Shown here one piece after another: positions 37,584 through 47,505 of a stretch of 64,000 bases of DNA (position 1 is the first letter of the stretch; each line of letters begins with the position of its first letter). The notes under the pieces are model-generated. The model searched no databases and had not been told where the DNA came from. It was given only the letters and a program-made list of their open reading frames with translations. Origin of the DNA: ZC4RG20 sp963782445 (GTDB taxonomy: Bacteria; Pseudomonadota; Gammaproteobacteria; Steroidobacterales; Rariloculaceae); the NCBI GenBank assembly GCA_963782445.1, contig CAWAJM010000001.1, positions 1,860,001 through 1,924,000 of the forward strand, given 5' to 3'. The translations under genes were made by a program, and so were the position numbers.

Positions 37584-38728
37584 AGCCGCCGCGAGGCGAT
37601 GCGGGCGCCCTCGGCCAGGGCTTCGAACTTGGCCCGGATCACCGTCGGGTGAACCTCCGTCTTGTAGCAGGCCTGGGACGAGAACCCGCAGTCCGCGCTC
37701 GCGATCACGCGCTCGCGCCCGACGAGCCGCGCGTAGCGGACGAGCCGCTCGGCGATGAGCTCCGGATGCTCGACGATGTTCGAGGCGTGCGTGATGACGC
37801 CCGGGATGATCGCCTTGTCGTCCGGCAGCTTCAGCTTTTCCCACAGATGATACTCGTGCTCGTGACGGGCATTGGCGGCCTCGAACGAATAGGCGCCGGC
37901 CTTCACCTTGAGCATGTGACCGGCGACGTCCTCGAGCGCGGCTTCGTGGATGCGCGGCCCCTCGTTGATGCCGTAACAGGTGTGGAAACGGACCCGCTCG
38001 GCCGGGATCCCTTTGAGCGACTCGTTGATGACCTCGACGTGGAGATCCGCAAGCCGCGCCTTGGCCTTGGCGTCCAGCGTCTCGTCGGCGAAGATCTCCG
38101 AGAGGGCCGGGTCGTCGATCTGCAGGAGCAGGCCGGCCTCCACGATGGCCCGGTATTCGTGCGCCAGCGCGGCGCCCGCCGCGTGCAGGAAAGCTTCCTC
38201 GCTCTCGTAGTACTCGTTGTCGCCGACTCGGGTCGGGGCGGTGGCCGGCAGGAAAGCCTCGGCAACGTCTCGGCCTTCGAGGGCGGCCTGGAGATTGGCG
38301 ATGTCCCGGGCCACGGCGGCCGTGCCCGTGTACGTGATCGGCCCGACGCAGCAGAGCGGCACGATCGGCGCAATCGCACCGCCCAGCATCGCGCGGCTGA
38401 AGTAGTCGGCGTAGTACTCGGGGAACGCCGCCGTCTCGGCCGCGAACGGCTCGTGCTTCGCGTCGGGCCGCGGCTCGAGCCCGCTCAGTCGATCCTGCGC
38501 GTAGGAGAAGAACCCGGCCTTCGACATCTCGCCGTCGGTGACTACGTCGATGCCCGACTCGATCTGCATTTGCACGGTACCCGCCACGGCGTCCGCGACG
38601 GCGCGGTCGTAGGCGGTACCGTCGTGAGACTCGCCAGCGAGTCTCGCCTTCATGAGGTCCAGGAGCCGCGTGGGCCGCGGCATGGAGCCGACGTGGGTGA
38701 CGAGAATGCGGTCGGTAGAAAGGTTCAC
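37571..38728 (-). CDS. MetE C-terminal-domain-only methyltransferase (core-MetE family)
   Basis: 385 aa, GTG start. It corresponds to the catalytic half of cobalamin-independent methionine synthase: THVGSMPRPTRLLDL, ESGIDVVTDGEMSKAGFF, LLLQIDDPAL, the zinc ligands in FHTCYGINEGP (His and Cys) and SADCGFSSQ (Cys). The N-terminal folate-binding duplicate is missing, so it belongs with the single-domain relatives, whose methyl donors vary and which also include epoxyalkane:CoM transferase-like enzymes. Close to metYX but on the other strand; its part in methionine synthesis is plausible but not shown. Confidence 0.85.
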   Translation of the reverse strand: MNLSTDRILVTHVGSMPRPTRLLDLMKARLAGESHDGTAYDRAVADAVAGTVQMQIESGIDVVTDGEMSKAGFFSYAQDRLSGLEPRPDAKHEPFAAETAAFPEYYADYFSRAMLGGAIAPIVPLCCVGPITYTGTAAVARDIANLQAALEGRDVAEAFLPATAPTRVGDNEYYESEEAFLHAAGAALAHEYRAIVEAGLLLQIDDPALSEIFADETLDAKAKARLADLHVEVINESLKGIPAERVRFHTCYGINEGPRIHEAALEDVAGHMLKVKAGAYSFEAANARHEHEYHLWEKLKLPDDKAIIPGVITHASNIVEHPELIAERLVRYARLVGRERVIASADCGFSSQACYKTEVHPTVIRAKFEALAEGARIASRRLWPH

Positions 38729-38871
38729 GATGTCCTCACGGTCTTATCGGGTCGGCCTCGGCATGCCGATGAGTGCGATCCTACACGGCGAGCCGCCCGG
38801 CTGCATCGTCGGTCATGGACCGGCCAATCGCTCGCGTGGGCCATAATGGCGAGGTGAACGGCGGAGGTGTA

Positions 38872-40065
38872 ATGAAGGGCAGCCGGCCGAGTGTGGCCAT
38901 CGTGGGCGGAGGGATCGGCGGCTTATTCGCCGCCAATGCGCTGCTCGCGCGCGGTTTGCGCGTGCGGGTCTATGAGCAGGCGCCGGTACTGGGCGAGGTG
39001 GGCGCCGGAATCTTCCTGACGCCCAACAGCGTGCGGCATCTGCAGCGCCACGGGCTCGGCGCCGCCGTCGAGCGGTACGGCGCGCGCGTCGGCGCGGACT
39101 CGCGCTATATGCGGCACGACGGCAGCGTGATTGCGCCGGTGCAGGTCACCGACTCCGCCAATTGGAACGCTACGTTCGGCATGCACCGCGCCGATCTCGT
39201 CGCGTTGCTCGCCGCCGCGCTGCCGAGCGGCGTCGTCCACGTGGGCCATCGTTGCACGGGCGTCGAGCAGGCCGGCGACGTTGCTCGCGCAGTTTTTGCC
39301 GACGGCGGCGCGGCAGAGGCTGACATCGTCATCGGCGCGGACGGCATTCACTCGGCGCTGCGTCCGCACGTTTATCCTCCGTCCCGTCCCGTGTTCTCGG
39401 GCTCGGTCGCCTACCGCGGGGTGGTGCCGCGCGAGCGCATCCCCGAATGGCCCGTCGACCGCTGGCTGATGTGGCTCGGCCTCGGCAGGCATTTGCTCGC
39501 CTTCCCGCTGCGCGCCGGTGACCTCGTCAATTTCGTCGGATTCGTGCCCGCGGACGCTGCGATGCGGGAATCCTGGTCGGCGCCGGGCGACCCGGATCAG
39601 TTGCGGCACGAGTTCGTCGGCTGGGCCCCGTGCGTGGGCGCCTTGCTGGAGCGCGTGCAAACAACGTTTCGATCGGCGCTCTACGATCGCGACCCGCTGC
39701 CGGTTTGGACTAAGGGGCGGCTCTCACTCCTCGGCGACGCCGCGCACCCGATGCTTCCGCACCTCGGGCAAGGGGCCAACCAGGCGATCGAGGACGGCGC
39801 CGCGTTGGCGACGATCCTGGGGCGCGCCGACTGCGATACGGCGCCGGCGGCACTGCTCGCGTACGAGCGTTTGCGCCGCGAGCGCGTCGCGGCCGTGCAG
39901 CGGGGCGCGAGGCAAAACGGCTTGCGCTACGATTCCGCGGTGGCCGATCTGCGCGTGCGCGACAGCGAGCTCGAGGCGCATGCCGAGTTCCGGCGCCGTC
40001 TCTACGATTACGACGTCGTGCCCGAGGCGGAGCGCGTTCCACTTCGCGCCGGCGACTGGACTTGA
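38872..40065 (+). CDS. FAD-dependent aromatic monooxygenase (salicylate hydroxylase-like)
   Basis: 397 aa from the ATG at 38872, immediately after GGAGGTGTA; a GTG at 38854 is possible. Rossmann GGGIGG (VAIVGGGIGGLFAANALLARG), the DG motif VIGADGIHSALR and the GD motif LLGDAAHPMLPHLGQGANQAIEDG are all present, the three signatures of group A flavoprotein monooxygenases. NAD(P)H-dependent hydroxylation of an aromatic acid is expected. No ring-cleavage genes adjoin it. Confidence 0.9.
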   Translation: MKGSRPSVAIVGGGIGGLFAANALLARGLRVRVYEQAPVLGEVGAGIFLTPNSVRHLQRHGLGAAVERYGARVGADSRYMRHDGSVIAPVQVTDSANWNATFGMHRADLVALLAAALPSGVVHVGHRCTGVEQAGDVARAVFADGGAAEADIVIGADGIHSALRPHVYPPSRPVFSGSVAYRGVVPRERIPEWPVDRWLMWLGLGRHLLAFPLRAGDLVNFVGFVPADAAMRESWSAPGDPDQLRHEFVGWAPCVGALLERVQTTFRSALYDRDPLPVWTKGRLSLLGDAAHPMLPHLGQGANQAIEDGAALATILGRADCDTAPAALLAYERLRRERVAAVQRGARQNGLRYDSAVADLRVRDSELEAHAEFRRRLYDYDVVPEAERVPLRAGDWT

Positions 40066-40142
40066 ACCCTGCCGCCCGCGTCCCACCGTCCATTCCGTAC
40101 CGGCCTATATTGATCTGTTCAGTGCAATAGAGCGACCGAGAT

Positions 40143-40165
40143 AATCTATTGGATAGATTTCTATC
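40143..40165. promoter_or_regulatory. Overlapping palindromes upstream of katG
   Basis: Two perfect inverted repeats overlap: AATCTAT-TGG-ATAGATT (40143-40159) and GATAGA-TT-TCTATC (40152-40165), about 60 bp before the katG start, in an AT-rich patch. GATAG and CTATC are OxyR-type half-site elements, but the spacing here (4 rather than 7 bases between GATAG and CTATC) does not fit the E. coli OxyR consensus. A LysR-type or other peroxide-responsive regulator is plausible. Confidence 0.5.
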
Positions 40166-40224
40166 GGCCCCTCATACTCCAAGCCCTGGGACGATTCGAC
40201 CAGGCCGACAAGTAGGAGCCCGTT

Positions 40225-42414
<2,190 letters not shown>

Positions 42415-42441
42415 GCCCCGGCGCGGTCGACTTCGCTGCCG

Positions 42442-42479
42442 GCCCGGCGAGCCTGCCCGGAAAGGCATGCTCGCCGGGC
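42442..42479 (+). terminator. Stem-loop after katG
   Basis: GCCCGGCGAGC (42442-42452) pairs with GCTCGCCGGGC (42469-42479). After one mismatch the interior TGCC/GGCA extends the stem, leaving a 6-nt loop. It starts 28 bp after the katG stop. It lacks a T-run, but the stem is long and perfect. Confidence 0.6.
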
Positions 42480-42892
42480 AGTACGCCTGCTCATGCAACG
42501 CCGCGGTGAGCCCATCTCACTCGGCCGTACATGCTGCGGGCGGCCGATTCCATGCTCATGATCGCCCGCGTCGCCTGGCCGGTTGCGTGCCACACGGACT
42601 GGATCGGCGAGGTGCGCGCCGCATATGCGCGACTGCGTCGAACGGCTCTCTACCTTTCGACCCTAGCGGCGGGACAACGACGCGGCAAAGTGGACCAAGG
42701 GCTTAGATTCGTCGGCAAGCCGTACACTGGGTGGCCGGCGTCCGGTGCGGCAGCGACACGCTGCGTCACGCGCAAGACGGTCCCCGCGCTCTCATCGTCC
42801 AATCGTCCTATGGCGTGGAAGCGACTTTCCAGGTTTGCTCTCGGATAAAGCGGCGAAGTCGACTGCACGTTTCGGCCGACGAGGAACGGGTC
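42480..42892. other. Intergenic region before the small lipoprotein gene, no gene seen
   Basis: About 410 bp after the katG hairpin. Open frames exist but their products are low-complexity or Arg-rich and none has a ribosome site or a family pattern. It ends in GAGGAACGGG, the ribosome site for the lipoprotein at 42893. It marks the left edge of the remnant-rich region. Confidence 0.45.
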
Positions 42893-43141
42893 ATGAGAGC
42901 AATGATCATTCTGGCGTTATTGGTATTCAGTGGTTGCAGCGCGATGGACTCGATTCTGGGACCCCCTGCCGGGCGCGCCTCGTCGTCAGGCGGGGCTCTG
43001 AAGAGAGACTGGAACAAGATCTACGTCGGCTCGGAGGAGGTCATCATCGATGCGCCGCAGGCGGATCGTTACGAGTGCGAACGGGGTCCGCTGTACTGCG
43101 AGAGCTTCGGCTCGAAAATGATCTGCCAATGCCCAATTTGA
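42893..43141 (+). CDS. Small lipoprotein of unknown function
   Basis: 82 aa from the ATG at 42893 behind GAGGAACGGG. Signal MRAMIILALLVFSGC has a good lipobox (FSGC). The mature part is short and polar: a Ser/Gly linker, then KRDWNKIYVGSEEVIIDAP and a Cys-rich end (RYECERGPLYCESFG plus a final CQC). Four cysteines in the last 30 residues could form disulfides. I do not recognise the family. Confidence 0.65.
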   Translation: MRAMIILALLVFSGCSAMDSILGPPAGRASSSGGALKRDWNKIYVGSEEVIIDAPQADRYECERGPLYCESFGSKMICQCPI

Positions 43142-43187
43142 GCGAAAGAAGCGGCTTGCGGGTTGGAAAGACGCGCTCGTCGTTCAC

Positions 43188-43367
43188 CGGGCCGACATCC
43201 CACTCGATCTTGTCCTGCTTCACGGGCGCGAGAATCGGTTCGAACTGAACGTCGCCGACGCCCGATGCTCGCTGCGGCCAGGATTTGCTGATCGGCGGCA
43301 CGATGGGCCTCAACAGGACTTTCCAGCGCCTGTTCAGCGGAATCGGAATAACGGGGCGCGGGTCCTG
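43188..43367 (-). pseudogene. Remnant of a neuromedin-U-like / porin-type outer-membrane protein
   Basis: On the minus strand a frame reads QDPRPVIPIPLNRRWKVLLR, PIVPPI, then GVGDVQFEPILAPVKQDKIE and WDVGPV. The family pattern is QPVIPxxLxxxWxLIxRxIxPI then GxGDxxxxxFxxPxxxxxxxWGxGPV, so the match covers about 60 residues in the right order. The flanks on both sides lose the likeness, and no start or signal peptide precedes it. It accounts for most of the 430-bp gap 43142-43571, which is otherwise empty. Confidence 0.6.
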
Positions 43368-43571
43368 AATCATTCTTCTGCTCGGATCGAACATCGCCTC
43401 TGTAGAGCAGACAAGGTAAACCGGCGACTGTCGGGCACGCATTGGACTTTCGACCATGCGCCCGCACGCGCTCGGCGGGATCCGCCGTCTCAAGCGATCC
43501 GACGAAGGTCCAATTTTCGCGATCCGGTCCGGAAGACGAGACTTCAATCGAGACCGGTTGAGATTCCGCCA

Positions 43572-44093
43572 ATGCGTCTGTCCCTGCGAAATCCGAAACT
43601 CGTCGAAACGGCCGCAGGTCTCGGCGCCCTCGGCATAGGCGCCTCGGTCTATCTATTCGACCGGGCCGGCGGCGCGCGCTTCGTCCCGGCGTGGCTTGCA
43701 CCGCGATTCGCGGTGCCGCCGACGCCGGGGCTCGTCGGCGGCAGCTTGCCGAGCTTCGCGCACGTCTTTGCGTTCGCTTTGCTCACGGCCGCCGTCGTCG
43801 GCGCCTCGCGCAGCGCCGCCAAGCTCGCCTGCCTCGTGTGGGTGCTCGTGGACGTGGCGTTCGAGGTCGGGCAGGTCGACAGGGTCGCCCACACTTTCGC
43901 CGTGGTGTCTTTCCCCTGGGGCGGAGCGCACGTTCCGTTTGAATACGTCCGGACCTACCTGCTGCGCGGCACGTTCGATTCGATGGATCTTTGCGCGGCC
44001 GCACTCGGCGGCCTGGCCGCGTACCTGGTTATCGCTATGGTCGAGCGCGACGCGACGCAATGCCTGAGCCGATGCGACGCGCGTGGCGGCTAA
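43572..44093 (+). CDS. VanZ-like integral membrane protein
   Basis: 173 aa with about five hydrophobic segments. The pattern SLPSFAHVFAFALLTAAVVG, WVLVDVAFEVGQ and GTFDSMDLCAAALGGLAAYLVI resembles VanZ-like proteins (His in helix 2, ExxQ, and a final D-x-x-x-x-x-x-x-G helix). No clear ribosome site. The last 34 bp overlap the next gene's start, implying co-translation. Function unknown. Confidence 0.6.
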   Translation: MRLSLRNPKLVETAAGLGALGIGASVYLFDRAGGARFVPAWLAPRFAVPPTPGLVGGSLPSFAHVFAFALLTAAVVGASRSAAKLACLVWVLVDVAFEVGQVDRVAHTFAVVSFPWGGAHVPFEYVRTYLLRGTFDSMDLCAAALGGLAAYLVIAMVERDATQCLSRCDARGG

Positions 44094-45136
44094 CGGCGGT
44101 GGCCGTCGTCGGCGCCGCGGGCATCGGCTCGCTCCTCGGCAGCGGGAGCGCCGGCGGACCGGCGACGATCGGCGCGGTCAGTCAGAAGGTCAACGTCCTG
44201 CCGAGCTACGGCTACAGCATCGGCCCTGCGGCCGCCTCGGAGCCTTTGACCGCGACTATCCGCATGCCCGACGGGCCTGCGACGATCGCGATCGACTTGG
44301 CGGATACGGTCAGCGGTACCGCCCGCACGGTCGCGGGCAGTGAGGGCAACGTCGTGCTCGATCCGCAGCGCATCGACGCCGGCTCCCGCATTACGGTCGA
44401 CAGCAACGTCGCAGTGCCTGTGCTCGGCGCCTTTGACGTGAACGTGGCCAGCGCGCTGGCGGCACCTGCCGAAGGATTTCCGACTTCGGGCCGGCTCGAC
44501 GTTTCGTTCGCCAACGACGTGGTCAGCGTATCCGCCGAGGGAGGCGGGCGCGTAAGCGTCGGGCTGAATTTATCGATCTTCACAGATTATGCGTGGGAGG
44601 ACTTCCGGCGGCTATTCCAGGACGCCACGGCACCCGACTGGGTTCGGCGTGCGTCGCTCGGCGCCGACGCGCTGGAGCTCGTCAATCGTCAAGCGTTCGC
44701 CGTCGCAGAGGTGTTCGACTCCATCGACGCCTCCCTGGCCGCCGCCACGAGCCTGGAAGTCATGTGTGACGCGTTTCCGAAAAGTCCGCCGCCCGGCGTG
44801 CTGCCGCAGGGCCTGTGGACCCTGACGTGGCTAGGCGCCGGCGAAATCGAGCCGGGTAACGATTTCGAGTGGGTCTTCAGCGACTGCTGGCGAGCCGACC
44901 TCGATCGGCTCGAACGCGGCCGCATTGCGTTGCGGGGCTACGTGCGGGCGGTGACGGAAGGGCGGCTCACCCGAATCGGCTTCGAGGGAACCGGGACGAA
45001 CGGGGGAGGGGTGACGCTGGACGGCTTTCGGATCGAGAGAACGGTCGAAGGCGAAACCGGCTACGTGATCGACCCCGTGAGCGCCGTTGCGGTATCGGGA
45101 AGTTTTGACGTGACTTTTTTCGTTCCGCCGATGTGA
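44060..45136 (+). CDS. Hypothetical exported protein
   Basis: 358 aa from the ATG at 44060; MRRAW at 44072 is an alternative. N-terminal signal MRRAWRLTAVAVVGAAGIGSLLGSG. The mature part is beta-rich with alternating polar and hydrophobic strands (VNVLPSYGYSIGPAA, ITVDSNVAVPVLGAFDVNVASAL, VSVGLNLSIFTDYAWEDFRRLF) and ends TGYVIDPVSAVAVSGSFDVTFFVP. No family recognised. It overlaps the VanZ-like gene and lies 44 bp before a lipoprotein and an outer-membrane protein, so all four look like one envelope operon. Confidence 0.6.
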   Translation: MPEPMRRAWRLTAVAVVGAAGIGSLLGSGSAGGPATIGAVSQKVNVLPSYGYSIGPAAASEPLTATIRMPDGPATIAIDLADTVSGTARTVAGSEGNVVLDPQRIDAGSRITVDSNVAVPVLGAFDVNVASALAAPAEGFPTSGRLDVSFANDVVSVSAEGGGRVSVGLNLSIFTDYAWEDFRRLFQDATAPDWVRRASLGADALELVNRQAFAVAEVFDSIDASLAAATSLEVMCDAFPKSPPPGVLPQGLWTLTWLGAGEIEPGNDFEWVFSDCWRADLDRLERGRIALRGYVRAVTEGRLTRIGFEGTGTNGGGVTLDGFRIERTVEGETGYVIDPVSAVAVSGSFDVTFFVPPM

Positions 45137-45180
45137 CGGCATTCCGGCAAACCGTGCTTGGCTGGGGAGGGTACCGAGAG

Positions 45181-46419
45181 ATGCTTCAACGAAGAGTTCT
45201 GCTCGTGGTCGCCGGCGTTCTCCTGTTGGCCGCCTGCTCGTCGCAGGAGATTATCCTCGCGCATGCCGTCAAGCTCGCGCCGGCCGTGCAGCCGATTCCC
45301 GACGACCTGTTGCTCGACGTAGGCGTGGTCACGTTCGTTTCCGGTGCGTCGGACGCAAAGGCCGCGCCGGAGGTCAAGAGAGAGCTCATGCAGGCCGGAA
45401 CGTTCGTGCAGTTACGTCGCACGGAGTCGATCTATCTGGCCGTTCAGCTGCGCAAAACGCTGCAGCGAAGCGGTCAGTGGGGCGAGGTCTGGGTGCTGCC
45501 GAAGGCGACATCGACGCCCGAGCTCACCGTGACGACCCGCATATTGCAGTCCGACGGCGCCTTCTTCCGGGTGCATGCGGAGGCCGTCGATGCGACGGGT
45601 CGGACCTGGCTGAACAAGGACTACGAGCTGGAGACGGCCGCAGGGGTCTACGACGGGCAGCGCTTCCCGGGGCTCGATCCGTATCAGGACGTGTTCAACG
45701 AGATTTCGAACGACCTCGCGGCCGAAGGAAGGCGGCTGACGCCGGATGAGCGGCGGGACATCAGGCAGGTCGCGGCGATGCGGTTCGCGGTGGACTTGAG
45801 CCCCGAGGCGTTCTCCGGCTATGTCGCCAAGGAGCACGGCGGACGGTATGCACTGAATCGGCTGCCGGCCGTCGGCGATCCGATGTTCGCGCGCACCGAA
45901 AGCGTGCGCCGGCGCGAGATGGTGTTCATGGACACGCTGGACGGGCACTACAGCCGATTCGCCGCCGACGCGCGGAAACATTACGACGCTTGGCGGCAGT
46001 CGGCCCGAGAGGAGTCCCTGGCCATTCAGGACGCTCGAAAGGCGGCCCGCTGGCGCACCGGCATGGGCGTCCTGGCGCTCGTCACCTCGGCCGTTTACGG
46101 CGGGGGCATGGGCGGAAATTCGCTGGCGGCCGACGTTCTGACGAACACCCTCATGTATGTCGGCGCCGACATGCTGAACTCGGCGGCTGTCCGGCGTCGC
46201 GAGATGAAAGTGCACAGCGACTCACTCGAAGAGTTGTCGTCGAGCTTCAACAAGGCCGTCAGTCCGCTCGTCGTCGATATCCAAGGCACCCAGCACCGGC
46301 TTACCGGCACGGTAGAGGTGCAGTACGACGAGTGGCGCGACCTGTTAAAGCGCATGTTCGACGGCGAGACGGCGCTACCGACGGCCGTGGATGCGAGTCC
46401 GGCACCGCTATTGCCCTAG
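45181..46419 (+). CDS. Lipoprotein of unknown function
   Basis: 412 aa from the ATG at 45181 (GGGGAGGG upstream). Lipoprotein signal MLQRRVLLVVAGVLLLAAC. The mature region begins SSQEIILAHAVKLAPAVQPIPDDLLLDVGVVTF, then ESIYLAVQLRKTLQRSGQWGEVWVLP, a GNA1162- or LPP20-like alpha/beta pattern. The middle has RYALNRLPAVGDPMFAR and a Gly-rich hydrophobic stretch (MGVLALVTSAVYGGGMGGNSLAADVLTNTLM), possibly a glycine-zipper. Probably a periplasmic or outer-membrane partner of the beta-barrel encoded next. Confidence 0.65.
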   Translation: MLQRRVLLVVAGVLLLAACSSQEIILAHAVKLAPAVQPIPDDLLLDVGVVTFVSGASDAKAAPEVKRELMQAGTFVQLRRTESIYLAVQLRKTLQRSGQWGEVWVLPKATSTPELTVTTRILQSDGAFFRVHAEAVDATGRTWLNKDYELETAAGVYDGQRFPGLDPYQDVFNEISNDLAAEGRRLTPDERRDIRQVAAMRFAVDLSPEAFSGYVAKEHGGRYALNRLPAVGDPMFARTESVRRREMVFMDTLDGHYSRFAADARKHYDAWRQSAREESLAIQDARKAARWRTGMGVLALVTSAVYGGGMGGNSLAADVLTNTLMYVGADMLNSAAVRRREMKVHSDSLEELSSSFNKAVSPLVVDIQGTQHRLTGTVEVQYDEWRDLLKRMFDGETALPTAVDASPAPLLP

Positions 46420-46450
46420 GGACCTGCGATCGTCAAAGGAGGTTACGGTG

Positions 46451-47302
46451 ATGGGCAGAAACGGAATGTTGGCGTGCGGAATCGCGGCCATCGGCGCCGC
46501 ATCGCTCGGCGATGCGCGTGCCCAGGCACGCTACGACGGCCATGAGCTGGACGACGTTTTCAAGGTGACCGTCAGCGCGTTTCAGACGCGCAATACCACC
46601 ACGAGTCTGCGGATCGATTCCAGAACGCTGGGCCTCGGCACGATGCTAGAGGCCGAGAGCGATCTCAACGTCGAGGACTCTGTGACTGGCAGCCGCGCTG
46701 ACGGGTATTACCGGTTCAACAAAGCCAATCGCATCGAATGGACGTTCTACTCGCAGAACCGCGAGGGAACGCGGAGCTTGCTCGACAGAAACATCGAACT
46801 CGGCAACATCGTGATACCGATCAATTACAGTGTGCAGTCGAAGCTGGACTTCGACATCGCCAAGATCGGTTATGCCTGGTCTTTCGTCAATACGAGCACC
46901 TATGAGCTGTTTCTGGGCGCGGGTCTCAACGTGCGTAACATTTCGTTGGCCTTTCGCGGGGTGGGCCCCGGGCCGAACCCGGGCGACACCCGAACGTTCG
47001 AGACCCAAGAAGCGTTGCCGTTGCCGACGATCACGGCCGGCATTCGCTACAATATCAGCCATGCCCTTTCCGTGAACTTCCGCGCGGAAAACTTCTTCCT
47101 CGGCGTCGACCGCAATCGGGGACGCATGCAGGACACCTATCTGCTCGTCGAATACGACTTCTCGAAACGATTCGGCTTGGGCGGAGGGATCAACAACTAC
47201 AATATCGACGTGGAGATGGAGCTCGACGATGGGTATTCGGGCAAGCTCGAGTCGAGCTACTTCGGCTTCCTGCTCTTCTTCACGGCGGGTTTCGGCGAGT
47301 GA
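46451..47302 (+). CDS. Outer-membrane beta-barrel protein (paralogue of the protein at 51799)
   Basis: 283 aa, ATG 46451 after a perfect AAGGAGG (GTG 46448 also possible). Signal ends GDARAQA. The body alternates strands and ends in FGFLLFFTAGFGE. It shares with the protein at 51799-52728 the order: Y-x-F/W-L-S/N, R-x-x-x-x-F-x-x-Y/Q, then D-R/K-x-I-E-L/F-G-N/D-x-V-I/F-P-I-N. Here this is LLDRNIELGNIVIPIN, there VDKTIEFGDSVFPIN. A final DDGYSGKLESSYFGFLL matches GLEGRLNWGYNGGLL. Likely porin-like or a structural barrel; substrate unknown. Confidence 0.7.
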   Translation: MGRNGMLACGIAAIGAASLGDARAQARYDGHELDDVFKVTVSAFQTRNTTTSLRIDSRTLGLGTMLEAESDLNVEDSVTGSRADGYYRFNKANRIEWTFYSQNREGTRSLLDRNIELGNIVIPINYSVQSKLDFDIAKIGYAWSFVNTSTYELFLGAGLNVRNISLAFRGVGPGPNPGDTRTFETQEALPLPTITAGIRYNISHALSVNFRAENFFLGVDRNRGRMQDTYLLVEYDFSKRFGLGGGINNYNIDVEMELDDGYSGKLESSYFGFLLFFTAGFGE

Positions 47303-47383
47303 CCGACCGGGCCCGCCGCGCGCGTCGTGGCTCACGACACCGCGAACCGCGCTGCCGATCGAGATCAGCGAAATCACCGTCAT

Positions 47384-47464
47384 GGCCACGCTTATAGCGC
47401 CGGCATCGGCAAGGGGAGCCGATTCGTCATCGAGCTGCCGGCTCACGACTATGCTCACGACTAG
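47384..47464 (+). pseudogene. C-terminal remnant of a sensor histidine kinase
   Basis: A 26-codon frame, GHAYSAGIGKGSRFVIELPA plus six residues and TAG. The string HG-x-x-x-x-SAGxGKGSRFxIxLPA is the closing segment (G2 box and last strand) of HATPase domains. Upstream in frame the likeness stops at once, so only the end of a kinase is left. It faces, tail to tail, the intact kinase at 47506, but that kinase's own end (HGGKIWAEPARDRRVNVVFTLP) differs, so it is not a simple duplicate. Confidence 0.55.
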
Positions 47465-47505
47465 CGCATGCGCGGCCTCTATGCGGGCCGGCCCTCGCCG
47501 GACGA

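Noticed and set aside
40143..40165. Canonical OxyR operator
   Set aside because: GATAG/CTATC elements are there, but the spacing is wrong for the known consensus, so only a generic operator is annotated.
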